Part shown: positions 9,087-18,760 of the stretch, in pieces
Position numbering within the stretch: the stretch's first letter is position 1
How the letters are laid out: each line of letters starts with the position of its first letter
NCBI RefSeq assembly: GCF_023555005.1
Contig: NZ_JAMJPJ010000006.1
Coordinates: forward strand, 103,595 to 167,594
Direction: 5' to 3'
Origin: Halomonas llamarensis
GTDB lineage: Bacteria; Pseudomonadota; Gammaproteobacteria; Pseudomonadales; Halomonadaceae
Length of the DNA: 64,000 nt
Made by a program: the position numbers and the translations under genes
Notes under the pieces: generated by a model
Seen by the model: the letters and a program-made list of their open reading frames with translations, nothing else
Databases searched by the model: none
What the model was told of the DNA's origin: nothing

Positions 9087-9596
9087 GTGCGCGTGATTCG
9101 TAAGTATGCCAATCGCCGATTGTACGATACGCAGCAAAGTCGCTACGTCACACTAGAAGGTTTGCGTCAGCTGATTTTAGACGAAGCGCCCTTCCGGGTG
9201 GAGGAGGCCAAAAGCGGCGAAGACATCACCCGCACGATTCTGCTTTCGATCATTATCGAGCAGGAGCAGGCCGATAGTGAGGCGGAAGTTTTCTCCAACG
9301 ATCTGCTCGCGAAGCTGATTCGCGTGTATGACATGTCCTCGCCGCTCCCGCTGGCGCGATACCTGGAGCAGGGCACGCAGCTGATGATGGAGCAGCAACA
9401 ACGCATGCAGGATCAGTGGCAGAAAGCGATGCGTCACTCGCCCATGGAGTTCATGCGGGAGCTGGCCGAAGAGAACATGCGTTTTTGGCAGAAAACCTTT
9501 AACCAGACCGGCCCGCCCTTTGACGAAGAAGACACAACCGAGAAAAGCAATAAACCCGACACACCAGAAAAAACCGACGATAAGCCCGTTAGCTAA
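9087..9596 (+). CDS. phaR: polyhydroxyalkanoate synthesis regulator PhaR
   Basis: 169 residues from GTG 9087, chosen because AAGGAGA (9074-9080) stands directly upstream and the conserved N-terminus RVIRKYANRRLYDTQQSRYV follows at once; an earlier in-frame start at 9015 would add 24 non-conserved residues. Residues 1-60 are the PHB_acc_N DNA-binding domain, then a PHB accumulation region, then a Gln/Met-rich helix and a polar C-terminal tail. PhaR binds both DNA and PHA polymer and derepresses phasin genes when granules form. No pha biosynthesis gene is in the window. Confidence 0.93.
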   Translation: MRVIRKYANRRLYDTQQSRYVTLEGLRQLILDEAPFRVEEAKSGEDITRTILLSIIIEQEQADSEAEVFSNDLLAKLIRVYDMSSPLPLARYLEQGTQLMMEQQQRMQDQWQKAMRHSPMEFMRELAEENMRFWQKTFNQTGPPFDEEDTTEKSNKPDTPEKTDDKPVS

Positions 9597-9697
9597 GCTA
9601 GCACCGCACGCTTATCGCAAGCGCTATGGCATAATGCGTATCACTCACGTGATACGTGGCTCCATCCAGTAAAAGCCTACCCAGTGAAAGGATAAGC

Positions 9698-10993
9698 ATG
9701 AAGGTTTTGATGATCGGCGGCGGTGGCCGCGAACATGCGCTAGCGTGGAAGCTGGCGCAGTCTGAGCAAGTTGAGGAAGTGCTGGTCGCGCCGGGCAACG
9801 CTGGCACCGCGATGGAGCCGAAGCTCACCAACGTCGATGTTGCCGCCACCGACCTTGATGGCTTGGTGGCGCTCGCCACCCAAGCGCCGGTGGGGTTAAC
9901 GGTGGTGGGGCCGGAAGCACCGCTGGTGGAAGGCGTGGTCGACCGTTTTCAGGCCGCAGGGCTTACCATCTTCGGCCCCACGCAATCGGCCGCGCAGCTA
10001 GAAGGCTCTAAATCTTTCACGAAAGACTTTCTTGCCCGCCACCAAATACCGACCGCCGATTACCAAACCTTTACCGCTGTCGAGCCAGCGCTTGCCTATC
10101 TGCGCGAGAAAGGCGCGCCGATTGTGATCAAGGCCGATGGCCTCGCGGCGGGTAAGGGCGTGATCGTGGCGATGACCGAAGCTGACGCCGAAGCCGCCAT
10201 TCGCGACATGCTCGAAGCCAACGCCTTTGGCGATGCTGGCGCACGGGTGGTGGTCGAGGAATTCTTGGATGGCGAAGAGGCGAGCTTTATCGTCATGGTG
10301 GACGGCGCAAACGTGGTGCCCATGGCCACGAGCCAAGACCACAAGCGCGCCTATGACGGCGATAGCGGCCCTAATACCGGCGGCATGGGCGCTTACTCGC
10401 CCGCGCCGGTAGTCACGCCGGAGGTCGACGTGCGCATTATGGAGCAGGTGATTTTGCCCACCGTGCGCGGCATGGCCGACGAGGGTAACGCCTACACCGG
10501 CTTTCTCTATGCGGGGCTGATGATCGACCCCGCAGGCAACCCTAAGGTGATCGAGTACAACTGCCGTTTTGGTGACCCGGAAACCCAGCCGATCATGCTG
10601 CGTTTAACCTCGGACCTTACCGAGCTTTGCCTCGCTGGCGCCCAAGGCAATCTGGCGGGGAAAGCCTGCGAGTGGGATCACCGCTCCGCCGTTGGCGTAG
10701 TGATGGCCGCCGGTGGCTACCCGGAAAGCTACCGCAAAGGCGATGTGATTGACGGTATCGACGCCGCCGAAAAGCGTGGCTGTAAAGTCTTCCATGCCGG
10801 CACGACGCTTTCCAACGCGGGCGACGTCACCACCGCTGGCGGGCGCGTGTTATGCGTGACCGCCTTGGGGGAAAGCGTATCAGACGCGCAGCAGCAAGCG
10901 TATCAAGGCGTTAGCGCAATTAACTGGGAAGGCGTTGAATATCGGCGCGATATCGGCTACCGCGCGATTGCACGCGAGCAAGCCCGCGATTAA
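9698..10993 (+). CDS. purD: phosphoribosylamine-glycine ligase (GARS)
   Basis: 431 residues from ATG 9698 (AAAGGA upstream); an earlier start at 9656 would add 14 unconserved residues. MKVLMIGGGGREHALAWKLA is the GARS N-domain. The ATP-grasp part shows FTKDFLARHQIPTA, KADGLAAGKGV, SQDHKRAYDGD and NTGGMGAYSPAPV, and the C-domain has YNCRFGDPETQP. It makes glycinamide ribonucleotide from phosphoribosylamine, glycine and ATP, step 2 of purine synthesis. glyA, supplying glycine and one-carbon units, is 15 kb downstream. Confidence 0.97.
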   Translation: MKVLMIGGGGREHALAWKLAQSEQVEEVLVAPGNAGTAMEPKLTNVDVAATDLDGLVALATQAPVGLTVVGPEAPLVEGVVDRFQAAGLTIFGPTQSAAQLEGSKSFTKDFLARHQIPTADYQTFTAVEPALAYLREKGAPIVIKADGLAAGKGVIVAMTEADAEAAIRDMLEANAFGDAGARVVVEEFLDGEEASFIVMVDGANVVPMATSQDHKRAYDGDSGPNTGGMGAYSPAPVVTPEVDVRIMEQVILPTVRGMADEGNAYTGFLYAGLMIDPAGNPKVIEYNCRFGDPETQPIMLRLTSDLTELCLAGAQGNLAGKACEWDHRSAVGVVMAAGGYPESYRKGDVIDGIDAAEKRGCKVFHAGTTLSNAGDVTTAGGRVLCVTALGESVSDAQQQAYQGVSAINWEGVEYRRDIGYRAIAREQARD

Positions 10994-11029
10994 GGTCTGG
11001 TATCGCACAACCAACGAAAGGAAACCGCT

Positions 11030-11482
11030 ATGGAGCGCGTAACGCTCGACTTTCCCGGTGAGGCATTGATTCACCGTCATCCGCTTGCGGTGCGGGTGAC
11101 CGATATGAATTACGGCCGCCATCTCGGACACGATGCACTGGTATCGCTTTTGCACGAAGCACGCCTGCAGGCACTGCTGGCGCTGGATCTGCCCGAGTGG
11201 GACCTTGCCGGTTACCCTAGCGTGGTGGTGGATCTCGCCGTCCAGTACCAAAGCGAAGCGCACTGCCCCGACATGTTAGTGGTCGAAACCGCCGTGCCGA
11301 TGCCAGCGGGCAAAGCACTGACGGTGTACCACCGCGTTCTCAAGCAGGATAGCGAACAGGTAGTGGCAACCGCGCGGCTCAATTTGCTATTGATCGACCC
11401 GGCACAAGGGCGGCCTGTTGCCATCCCCGAGGCAGTGACACAGGCGCTTGCCAGCGCCCAATCCAAGGTGAGTGAGCGCTAA
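11030..11482 (+). CDS. acyl-CoA thioesterase-like (4HBT hotdog) protein
   Basis: 150 residues from ATG 11030 with GAAAGGA upstream. A single hotdog fold of the YbgC/FcbC type is suggested by VRVTDMNYGRHLGHDALVSL (acidic catalytic residue and helix start) and the strand-rich remainder (VDLAVQYQSEAHCPDMLVVE). Family members hydrolyse acyl-CoA thioesters; the substrate here cannot be told. The stop TAA overlaps the ATG of the phosphoribulokinase gene by one base, so the two are translationally coupled. Confidence 0.82.
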   Translation: MERVTLDFPGEALIHRHPLAVRVTDMNYGRHLGHDALVSLLHEARLQALLALDLPEWDLAGYPSVVVDLAVQYQSEAHCPDMLVVETAVPMPAGKALTVYHRVLKQDSEQVVATARLNLLLIDPAQGRPVAIPEAVTQALASAQSKVSER

Positions 11483-12354
11483 TGTCCCGCGAATACCCCA
11501 TCATTGCCGTGACCGGCTCGTCCGGTGCCGGTACGACCACAGTGCGGCGCAGTTTTGAGCGCATGTTTCAGCGGGAAGACGTGCACGCGGCGATGGTGGA
11601 TGGGGACGCGTTTCACCGTTATACCCGCAGTGAGCTTCACCGCATGTTCCGCGAAGAGCCCGAGCGTAAAGATCAGCTCTCGCACTTCGCCGTGGAAGCC
11701 AACCTGCTCGACCGGCTCGAAGGGCTTTTTATCGAGTACGGCGAGCACGGCACTGGGCAGTTTCGCCACTACATCCACGCCGAAGATAAGCAGAAGATCG
11801 AAGCCGGCTATCAGGTAGGCACGTTTACCGAGTGGCAGTCACTGCCTTGCGGCACGGATTTGCTCTTCTACGAAGGCCTGCACGGCGGGCTGGTGACGCC
11901 TGAGTTCGATATTGCCCGCCATGTGGATTTGTTAATCGGCGTGGCGCCCACCATGAACTTGGAGTGGATTCAAAAAATTGACCGCGATACCAAGATGCGC
12001 GGCTACTCGCAGGAAGCGGTGATCGATACCATTTTGGGGCGTATGGATGACTACGTGCGCTACATTCAGCCGCAGTTTTCGCGTACACATATCAACTTTC
12101 AGCGCGTGCCGACGGTGGATACCTCTAATCCCTTTGAGGTGCAGGACATTCCCACCGATTCCGAGTCGTTCGTGGTGATTCGCTTTCGAGACCCGTCAAC
12201 CGTCGACTTCCCATGGCTGTTGGCGATGATCCAGGGTGCCTTTATGTCGCGCCCGCATACGTTGGTGGTACCCGGCTCGCGGATGTCGTTGGCGATGGAA
12301 TTGATTTTGGCGCCGCTCGTGCGTCACTTGCTCGCCCAGCGACGCTTTCGCTAA
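11482..12354 (+). CDS. phosphoribulokinase-family kinase (PrkB-like)
   Basis: 290 residues. The P-loop is VTGSSGAGTTTV (10-20); MVDGDAFHRYTR and the LFYEGLHGGL segment match bacterial phosphoribulokinase, and length equals the octameric proteobacterial type. The known reaction is ATP-dependent phosphorylation of ribulose 5-phosphate. No RuBisCO, CbbR or other Calvin gene is in the window, and the same orphan gene exists in non-autotrophs such as E. coli (prkB), so a role in CO2 fixation is unlikely from this context. It overlaps the upstream thioesterase gene by one base. Confidence 0.9.
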   Translation: MSREYPIIAVTGSSGAGTTTVRRSFERMFQREDVHAAMVDGDAFHRYTRSELHRMFREEPERKDQLSHFAVEANLLDRLEGLFIEYGEHGTGQFRHYIHAEDKQKIEAGYQVGTFTEWQSLPCGTDLLFYEGLHGGLVTPEFDIARHVDLLIGVAPTMNLEWIQKIDRDTKMRGYSQEAVIDTILGRMDDYVRYIQPQFSRTHINFQRVPTVDTSNPFEVQDIPTDSESFVVIRFRDPSTVDFPWLLAMIQGAFMSRPHTLVVPGSRMSLAMELILAPLVRHLLAQRRFR

Positions 12355-12418
12355 GCTGGCAGTTAACGCTGATACATGAATGCAGCCGTGTGAAAGATAA
12401 CCACTTGAGGAGCGTGCC

Positions 12419-12760
12419 ATGGAATGTTTGTTCTGCAAGATCATTAACCGAGAGATCCCGTCGGATATCGTCTATGAAGACGATGAGGTGCTGGCGTTCA
12501 ACGACATCAACCCGCAAGCGCCCACGCACATACTCATCATCCCCAAAAAACATATCGCCACACTGAACGATGTCGAGGAAGGGGACCTGACCATTGTCGG
12601 GAAGTTGCAGCATACCGCCGCCAAATTAGCCAAAGAGAAAGGTTTTGCCGACGACGGTTACCGCGTGGTCATGAACTGTAACGAAATGGGCGGTCAGACG
12701 GTTTATCACATTCACATGCACCTGATGGGCGGACGCGAATTTACCTGGCCAGCGGGGTAA
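12419..12760 (+). CDS. hinT: HIT-family purine nucleoside phosphoramidase HinT
   Basis: 113 residues from ATG 12419 behind [26 protein letters not shown] is the HinT N-terminus, and the C-terminal histidine triad is [18 protein letters not shown]. It hydrolyses adenosine 5'-phosphoramidates and similar adenylates in the cytoplasm. It follows the phosphoribulokinase gene by 64 bases and ends before a strong bidirectional terminator. Confidence 0.95.
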   Translation: MECLFCKIINREIPSDIVYEDDEVLAFNDINPQAPTHILIIPKKHIATLNDVEEGDLTIVGKLQHTAAKLAKEKGFADDGYRVVMNCNEMGGQTVYHIHMHLMGGREFTWPAG

Positions 12761-12786
12761 AGGCGTAACAGCAGAAAAGCCGTACA

Positions 12787-12841
12787 TCCTTCGACAAGCT
12801 CAGGGCGAACGGTGATGGCGGATCCAAAGCTTGTCAAAGGA
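12787..12841. repeat. intergenic inverted repeat
   Basis: TCCTTCGACAAGCT (12787-12800) is repeated inverted as AGCTTGTCAAAGGA (12828-12841), 13 of 14 positions pairing, with the CTCAGGGCGAACGG segment beside the left arm. Repeats of this look are scattered between genes in many proteobacteria; copy number in this genome cannot be told from one window. Confidence 0.65.
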
Positions 12842-12851
12842 CGGCACCAAC

Positions 12852-12885
12852 AAAAAGGGGCGACCACGATGGCCGGCCCCTTTTT
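12852..12885. terminator. bidirectional rho-independent terminator between hinT and ettA
   Basis: AAAAAGGGGC (12852-12861) pairs perfectly with GCCCCTTTTT (12876-12885), 14-base loop. The A-run and T-run on the two sides let it act for hinT (+) and ettA (-), which converge here. Confidence 0.85.
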
Positions 12886-12940
12886 ATAAGTACGCGCATT
12901 GTGAGTACGCGCAGCTTATGAGCACACACGGCGGTGGTGC

Positions 12941-14602
<1,662 letters not shown>

Positions 14603-14772
14603 GGAAATCCGATTAGTTGGTAAACGAAAATAGCAGCGTGATTAAAACACGCTGATCAGGCCCATGATGATAGTGCCGAGCGCCTGGAAAGACCAGCATT
14701 GCAAGCAGCGCGTCGACCCAACGACGGGTACGCAGGGTATGGTTTTTGTTGGGGCAGTGGCGGCCTTAAGGG

Positions 14773-15210
14773 TCATTCACCACTTTTTTGCTGTTTTTGC
14801 AGCGCTTCCAATGCTTGTAAGGCTTCTACCCGTTCGGTGACGTCTTTTTGCACGCCGATGTAGTACATCAGATGGTCATCTTCGTCGTATACGGGGGTGA
14901 TGGAAAGCTCGTTCCAGAACATCGTGCCGTCTTTGCGGTAGTTGCGCAGCACTTCGCGCGAGGGGCGACCCTCTTTAAGCGCTTCACGAATCGACTGTAA
15001 GGCGTCCTGGTCACGGTCGTCGTTTTGTAAAAAACGACAGTCGCGGTAGAGAATTTCGTCGGCGCTATAGCCGGTTAAGCGCTCAAACCCTTTGTTGACA
15101 TAAATAAGGATATTCTCATCGCCTTCCTGCTCGGCAACCACAATGCCATCTTCGGAAGCATCAACAATACGTTCCAGCAACTCTGGGCTGATCAAGGGGG
15201 ATCGTTTCAT
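14773..15210 (-). CDS. short LOV-domain photoreceptor
   Basis: 145 residues from ATG 15210 (AGGAACC upstream; a start 23 codons earlier lacks support). The core is a LOV/PAS domain with YRDCRFLQNDDRDQ: the Cys that forms the flavin adduct and the Arg/Gln that contact FMN are present, with Asp replacing the usual Asn before Cys, as in the short SB1/SB2-LOV proteins of Pseudomonas putida. NYRKDGTMFWNELSITPV and YYIGVQKDVTERVEA complete the fold and begin the C-terminal J-alpha helix. No effector domain follows, so it is a stand-alone blue-light sensor whose partner is unknown. It lies upstream of ettA on the same strand. Confidence 0.9.
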   Translation of the reverse strand: MKRSPLISPELLERIVDASEDGIVVAEQEGDENILIYVNKGFERLTGYSADEILYRDCRFLQNDDRDQDALQSIREALKEGRPSREVLRNYRKDGTMFWNELSITPVYDEDDHLMYYIGVQKDVTERVEALQALEALQKQQKSGE

Positions 15211-15430
15211 TAAAGGTTCCTGTTGCAGCTGCAGTCCTTTCCGAAGGCCATTGATCGTGCGCTTATGGCCAAGCGGCATTTCAGTTTGCGTTATCTTTAA
15301 GCATTTTATCCTACATCTTGGCGAGCCCAGCCACGCTTTGCAATCGCCGTGTTTAATGGAGTGTGTTTAAAACGGCTACCGGCGCTGCCATTGCACCTCC
15401 GGGGCTGGTATGTTGTTGCGCATAGCTGAA

Positions 15431-15481
15431 TCCAGTAGGGCAAGCCCTGGTGTTGCTAAGCCCTAGTGTTGTTAAGCCCTA
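15431..15481. repeat. 16-bp tandem repeat, left part (interrupted by IS)
   Basis: Units of AAGCCCTAGTGTTGCT: 15432-15447 (with GG for AG), 15448-15463 (ending TT), then AAGCCCTA at 15474-15481 region where the insertion sequence begins. The third unit resumes on the other side of the IS at 16339. Confidence 0.75.
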
Positions 15482-16338
15482 GGGCGTGTTGACGTTTGAT
15501 CGAAGATGATTTGGCAGGATAGGGGCAAGCTCGCAGAATAGAGGTTCTCACGCCAACAAACTGCGAGCTTGCGATGCCCCGACAAATGCTCACGGATGAA
15601 CATTGGTCGAAGCTGAAACCTATCCTGCTTCAACAAGGTATCTATGACAAGGCCAACCTGCGCATCACTGTGGAAGGCATCCTTTACCGGATGCGCACTG
15701 GCTGCCAGTGGCGGGACCTGCCAGAGGCGTTTGGGTCCTGGAATACGGTCTACAAGCGCTTCAACGCCTGGTCATCGGCTGGAAAGCTGATGGCGGTTTT
15801 CAACATGCTGGTCGAGGATCCGGATGTCGAGTGGCTATTCATTGATGGCTCTTACGTCAAGGCGCACCAGGACAGTACAGGGGCTGCCACAGAAGAGTCA
15901 GAAGCCATTGGCAAAAGTCGTGCAGGCAACACCAGCAAAATTCATCTGGCCGTTGACGCTTATGGCCTTCCCAATTCCTTCAGGATAACGGGCGGTGAGG
16001 TACACGACAGCACAGAAGCCCAGGCATTGATTGACGACTTGCCGACGGGGGAGGCGCTAGTGGCTGACAAGGGCTATGACAGCGAGCGTATCCGTGAGCA
16101 GGTTGAGGCGAAAGGCATGGAGGCCGTAATTCCACGTAGGCGCAACTCGAAAAAGGGAAATGCCAGTCTGGACAGAGGTTTATATCGCTATCGGCATCTC
16201 GTCGAGAATGCCTTTGCCCGTTTAAAATCGTATCGCGCCATAGCGACGCGCTACGATAAACTGAAGCGAAACTACGAAAGCATGGTGGCTTTGGCGTGCG
16301 GTTTTTTATGGCTCCCAATGTGAAACGTCAACAGGCCC
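15482..16338 (+). mobile_element. IS5-family (IS427-like) insertion sequence, 857 bp
   Basis: Terminal inverted repeats of 16 bases: left 15482-15497 (GGGCGTGTTGACGTTT), right 16323-16338, matching at 15 of 16 positions. The element is flanked by TA on both sides (15480-15481 and 16339-16340), the 2-bp target duplication used by this group. A single transposase gene fills it and its stop codon runs into the right repeat. It appears complete and lies in the intergenic space between the LOV gene and the DMT transporter gene, inside a 16-bp tandem repeat. Confidence 0.92.
15574..16323 (+). CDS. IS5-family transposase
   Basis: 249 residues in one uninterrupted frame. The N-terminal DUF4096-type region (LTDEHWSKLKPIL..RMRTGCQWRDLPEAFGSW) is followed by a DDE domain: FIDGSYVKAHQD (first Asp), VADKGYDSERIREQ (second Asp) and YRHLVENAFARLKSYR (Glu). 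Many IS427 relatives split this protein by frameshifting; here it is fused. All catalytic residues are present, so it may be active. Confidence 0.95.
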   Translation: MPRQMLTDEHWSKLKPILLQQGIYDKANLRITVEGILYRMRTGCQWRDLPEAFGSWNTVYKRFNAWSSAGKLMAVFNMLVEDPDVEWLFIDGSYVKAHQDSTGAATEESEAIGKSRAGNTSKIHLAVDAYGLPNSFRITGGEVHDSTEAQALIDDLPTGEALVADKGYDSERIREQVEAKGMEAVIPRRRNSKKGNASLDRGLYRYRHLVENAFARLKSYRAIATRYDKLKRNYESMVALACGFLWLPM

Positions 16339-16373
16339 TAGTGTCACTAAGCCCTAGTGTTGCCAAGGAGTGC
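16339..16373. repeat. 16-bp tandem repeat, right part
   Basis: The IS-split unit resumes as TAGTGTCACT (16339-16348) and is followed by AAGCCCTAGTGTTGCC (16349-16364). With the left side this makes about four copies of the 16-bp unit with small differences. Confidence 0.7.
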
Positions 16374-16403
16374 TCCAATGTCACGTTTTAAGACGATATT
16401 GTT

Positions 16404-17279
16404 ATGACGCAAGACCAACGCGCTATTCTCTATGGAGTAGGCGCCGTGGCGCTGTGGTCGACGGTCGCGACGGCCTTTAAAGTCGCGCTCGCCTGGATGA
16501 GCCCCCTGGAACTAATGTGGCTGGCTTCCTTGGTTTCCTGGGCGCTGATGGGGGCGCTGGTCATCAAGCGCGGCCATTTAGCCCAAGCGCTCAACCAAGG
16601 CTGGCGCACCGCTGCTTGGGCCGGGCTGATGAACCCGATAGCCTATTATCTGGTGCTGTTTGCCGCCTATGACCGCCTGCCCGGTCAAGAGGCCATGGCG
16701 CTGAATTACACCTGGGCGCTGGCGATGGCGTTTTTAGCCGTGCCCATCCTCGGCCATCGTTTAACCCGCGTCGACGTTCTCGCCGGGCTGATCGCCTACG
16801 CAGGGGTATGGGTGATCGCCACGCGCGGGGCGGTGTTTGACGTGGCCTTTGCTGACCCGCTGGGGGTAGTCTTTGCGCTGGTGTCGACGCTGTTATGGGC
16901 GCTTTATTGGCTGCTCAACGCCAAAGACACGCGCGAGCCGTTGGTCGGGCAGTGGCAAAACTTTAGCGTCGGCCTGCCGGTGCTCACCGTGCTTTTGCTG
17001 TGGGGGCCTGGGTTGAACTGGCACGGCTGGCCCGCCCTGGGCGCGGGCGTTTACGTGGGGCTTTTTGAAATGGGCGTGGCGTTTATTCTCTGGCAGCTGG
17101 CGGTGCATAAGGTCTCGCGCACCGCCAAGGTGTCGAACTTGATCTTCCTCTCGCCACCGGTTTCGCTGTTGCTTTTGCACGTGGTCGTCGGTGAGCCGAT
17201 TTTACCTTCGACGTTGATCGGTTTGGTATTGATCCTCGCGGGGCTTGGCGTGCAGCAGCGCCAGAAAGCCAGCGTCTGA
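16404..17279 (+). CDS. DMT-superfamily EamA transporter
   Basis: 291 residues, ten hydrophobic helices in two EamA halves (about 8-140 and 150-285). LWSTVATAFKVAL at the N-terminus and the GVVFALVSTLLWALYW repeat start are typical of drug/metabolite exporters. It acts in the inner membrane, probably exporting amino acids or other small metabolites; the substrate is not determinable. The upstream tandem repeat and IS may influence its transcription. The 3' end converges on tesA with a 19-base gap. Confidence 0.88.
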   Translation: MTQDQRAILYGVGAVALWSTVATAFKVALAWMSPLELMWLASLVSWALMGALVIKRGHLAQALNQGWRTAAWAGLMNPIAYYLVLFAAYDRLPGQEAMALNYTWALAMAFLAVPILGHRLTRVDVLAGLIAYAGVWVIATRGAVFDVAFADPLGVVFALVSTLLWALYWLLNAKDTREPLVGQWQNFSVGLPVLTVLLLWGPGLNWHGWPALGAGVYVGLFEMGVAFILWQLAVHKVSRTAKVSNLIFLSPPVSLLLLHVVVGEPILPSTLIGLVLILAGLGVQQRQKASV

Positions 17280-17298
17280 GACGACATCAATTGTTAAG

Positions 17299-18009
17299 CT
17301 AATCTATGGCGGTATGGGTGGCGTGCTTTTCGAGCATTGGCGCAAGCGCAGGCCAGACGTTTTCCAGAATCATCGGCTGGGCTTTGGCGGTGGGGTGAAT
17401 GTCGTCGTCCTGCATTAAATCATCGTCAAGGGCCACGCCTTCGAGTAAAAAGGGTACCAGCGGTACGTCATACTGATCGGCAAGCTGGGTGAAAACGCGC
17501 TTGAAGGCGTCGCGGTAGGCTTGGCCGTAGTTGGGCGGAATATCAATCCCCAACAGCAGTACCTTGGCGTTGGCCGCCTGGCTCTGTTTGATCATCTGGG
17601 CGAGGTTGGCTTGCATCTGCTGCGGTGAGAGCCCACGCAGGCCGTCGTTGCCGCCGAGCTCAAGCAGAACTAGCGAAGGGTCGTGCTGTCTGAGTAGCGC
17701 GGGAAAACGCTGAGCGCCGCCGCTGGTGGTTTCACCGCTGATGCTGGCGTTGATAACCTCGGCCTCTTCGTCCAAGCGCGCTTCCAGTAGCGTCACCCAG
17801 CCCGCGTCGCGCTCGATGTTATAGGCAGCGCTTAAGCTGTCTCCCATCACCAGAAGGGTGGGGCGCTCGTCAGCGCTGAGCGTATTTGGCAGGATGAGGG
17901 CGACGATCATCAAAAGCCAAATTGCTTTTTGTACCAACCAGTGATCACCATGCCGACTTACCTCATGCCAACCTAATTTATACCCACTTACAGGGATGCT
18001 TCGCTTCAT
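17299..18009 (-). CDS. tesA: TesA-type SGNH lysophospholipase/arylesterase
   Basis: 236 residues from ATG 18009, supported by GAGGAG six bases upstream. A signal peptide with an unusually long polar n-region (about 27 residues) and core AIWLLMIVALILPNTLSA precedes the SGNH hydrolase. Block I is LLVMGDSLSAAY (nucleophile Ser), block II ISGETTSGGAQRF (Gly), block III LELGGNDGLRG (Asn), and the Asp/His pair is DDDIHPTAKAQP. It is a periplasmic esterase/thioesterase/lysophospholipase. It is divergent from ybbA-ybbP, the same neighbourhood as in E. coli; both start codons share the tetranucleotide CATG at 18007-18010. Confidence 0.93.
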   Translation of the reverse strand: MKRSIPVSGYKLGWHEVSRHGDHWLVQKAIWLLMIVALILPNTLSADERPTLLVMGDSLSAAYNIERDAGWVTLLEARLDEEAEVINASISGETTSGGAQRFPALLRQHDPSLVLLELGGNDGLRGLSPQQMQANLAQMIKQSQAANAKVLLLGIDIPPNYGQAYRDAFKRVFTQLADQYDVPLVPFLLEGVALDDDLMQDDDIHPTAKAQPMILENVWPALAPMLEKHATHTAID

Positions 18010-18760
18010 GTCCGACTCCTCTTCTTCATCCGTCTCTGCTTCCCGCGCCAATGCGACTGCCGCCCCGAGTGTGCTCAAGGCGCAGTCGCTGTGTAAGAGT
18101 GTCACGAGCGGCGAGCGTTCCCTTACCATCTTACACGAGCTTTCGCTCGACGTAGCGGCAGGGGAGAGCGTGGCCATTTTGGGCAAAAGCGGGTCGGGGA
18201 AGTCGACGCTGCTGGGCCTGCTCGCCGGGCTGGATATTCCCACCGATGGCGAGCTGACGCTGTTCGGAAAACAGCTTAGCCGTTTGGATGAAGACGGCCG
18301 CGCCGCACTGAGAGCCGGGCGCGTGGGGTTTGTGTTCCAAAACTTTCAACTCTTGCCCACGCTCTCCGCGCTGGAAAACGTGCTCCTGCCGCTAGAGCTT
18401 TCCCCGCGTGTGGGGGCAACCCAAACCGCGCATGAATGGCTTGCCCGCGTGGGGCTAGGCGAACGTACCGCGCACCTACCCAAGCAGCTTTCCGGTGGTG
18501 AGCAGCAGCGCGTCGCCATTGCGCGCGCCTTCGTGACCGACCCGGAGCTGGTATTTGCCGACGAACCCACCGGTAACCTCGACCCCGATACCGGCGCACA
18601 GGTGATTGACCTGCTGTTTTCCCTTAACCAAGCAGCGGGCACCACGCTGATTCTGGTCACCCACGACCACGCGCTGGCGCGGCGCTGTAATCGCTGCCTG
18701 CGGCTGGATAACGGCCGTTTGACGCCGTTTACGCCCGAGTCACTAGGGGAGGATGCATGA
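18008..18760 (+). CDS. ybbA: ABC transporter ATP-binding protein YbbA
   Basis: 250 residues from ATG 18008; ATG 17996 in the same frame is an alternative. Walker A is LGKSGSGKST, signature LSGGEQQRVAIARAF, Walker B LVFADEPTGNLD: a LolD/MacB-type ATPase. It overlaps ybbP by four bases (ATGA), forming a two-gene operon that drives an FtsX-like permease. The first 25 residues are Ser/Ala rich and unlike the conserved part, so the exact start is uncertain. Confidence 0.92.
   Translation: MSDSSSSSVSASRANATAAPSVLKAQSLCKSVTSGERSLTILHELSLDVAAGESVAILGKSGSGKSTLLGLLAGLDIPTDGELTLFGKQLSRLDEDGRAALRAGRVGFVFQNFQLLPTLSALENVLLPLELSPRVGATQTAHEWLARVGLGERTAHLPKQLSGGEQQRVAIARAFVTDPELVFADEPTGNLDPDTGAQVIDLLFSLNQAAGTTLILVTHDHALARRCNRCLRLDNGRLTPFTPESLGEDA

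Noticed and set aside
11482..12354. Calvin-cycle CO2 fixation
   Set aside because: Only the orphan phosphoribulokinase is present; no RuBisCO or regulator is in the window, and orphan copies occur in non-autotrophs.
15482..16338. Composite transposon or disrupted gene at the IS
   Set aside because: There is only one IS copy, it lies between genes, and both neighbours are full length.
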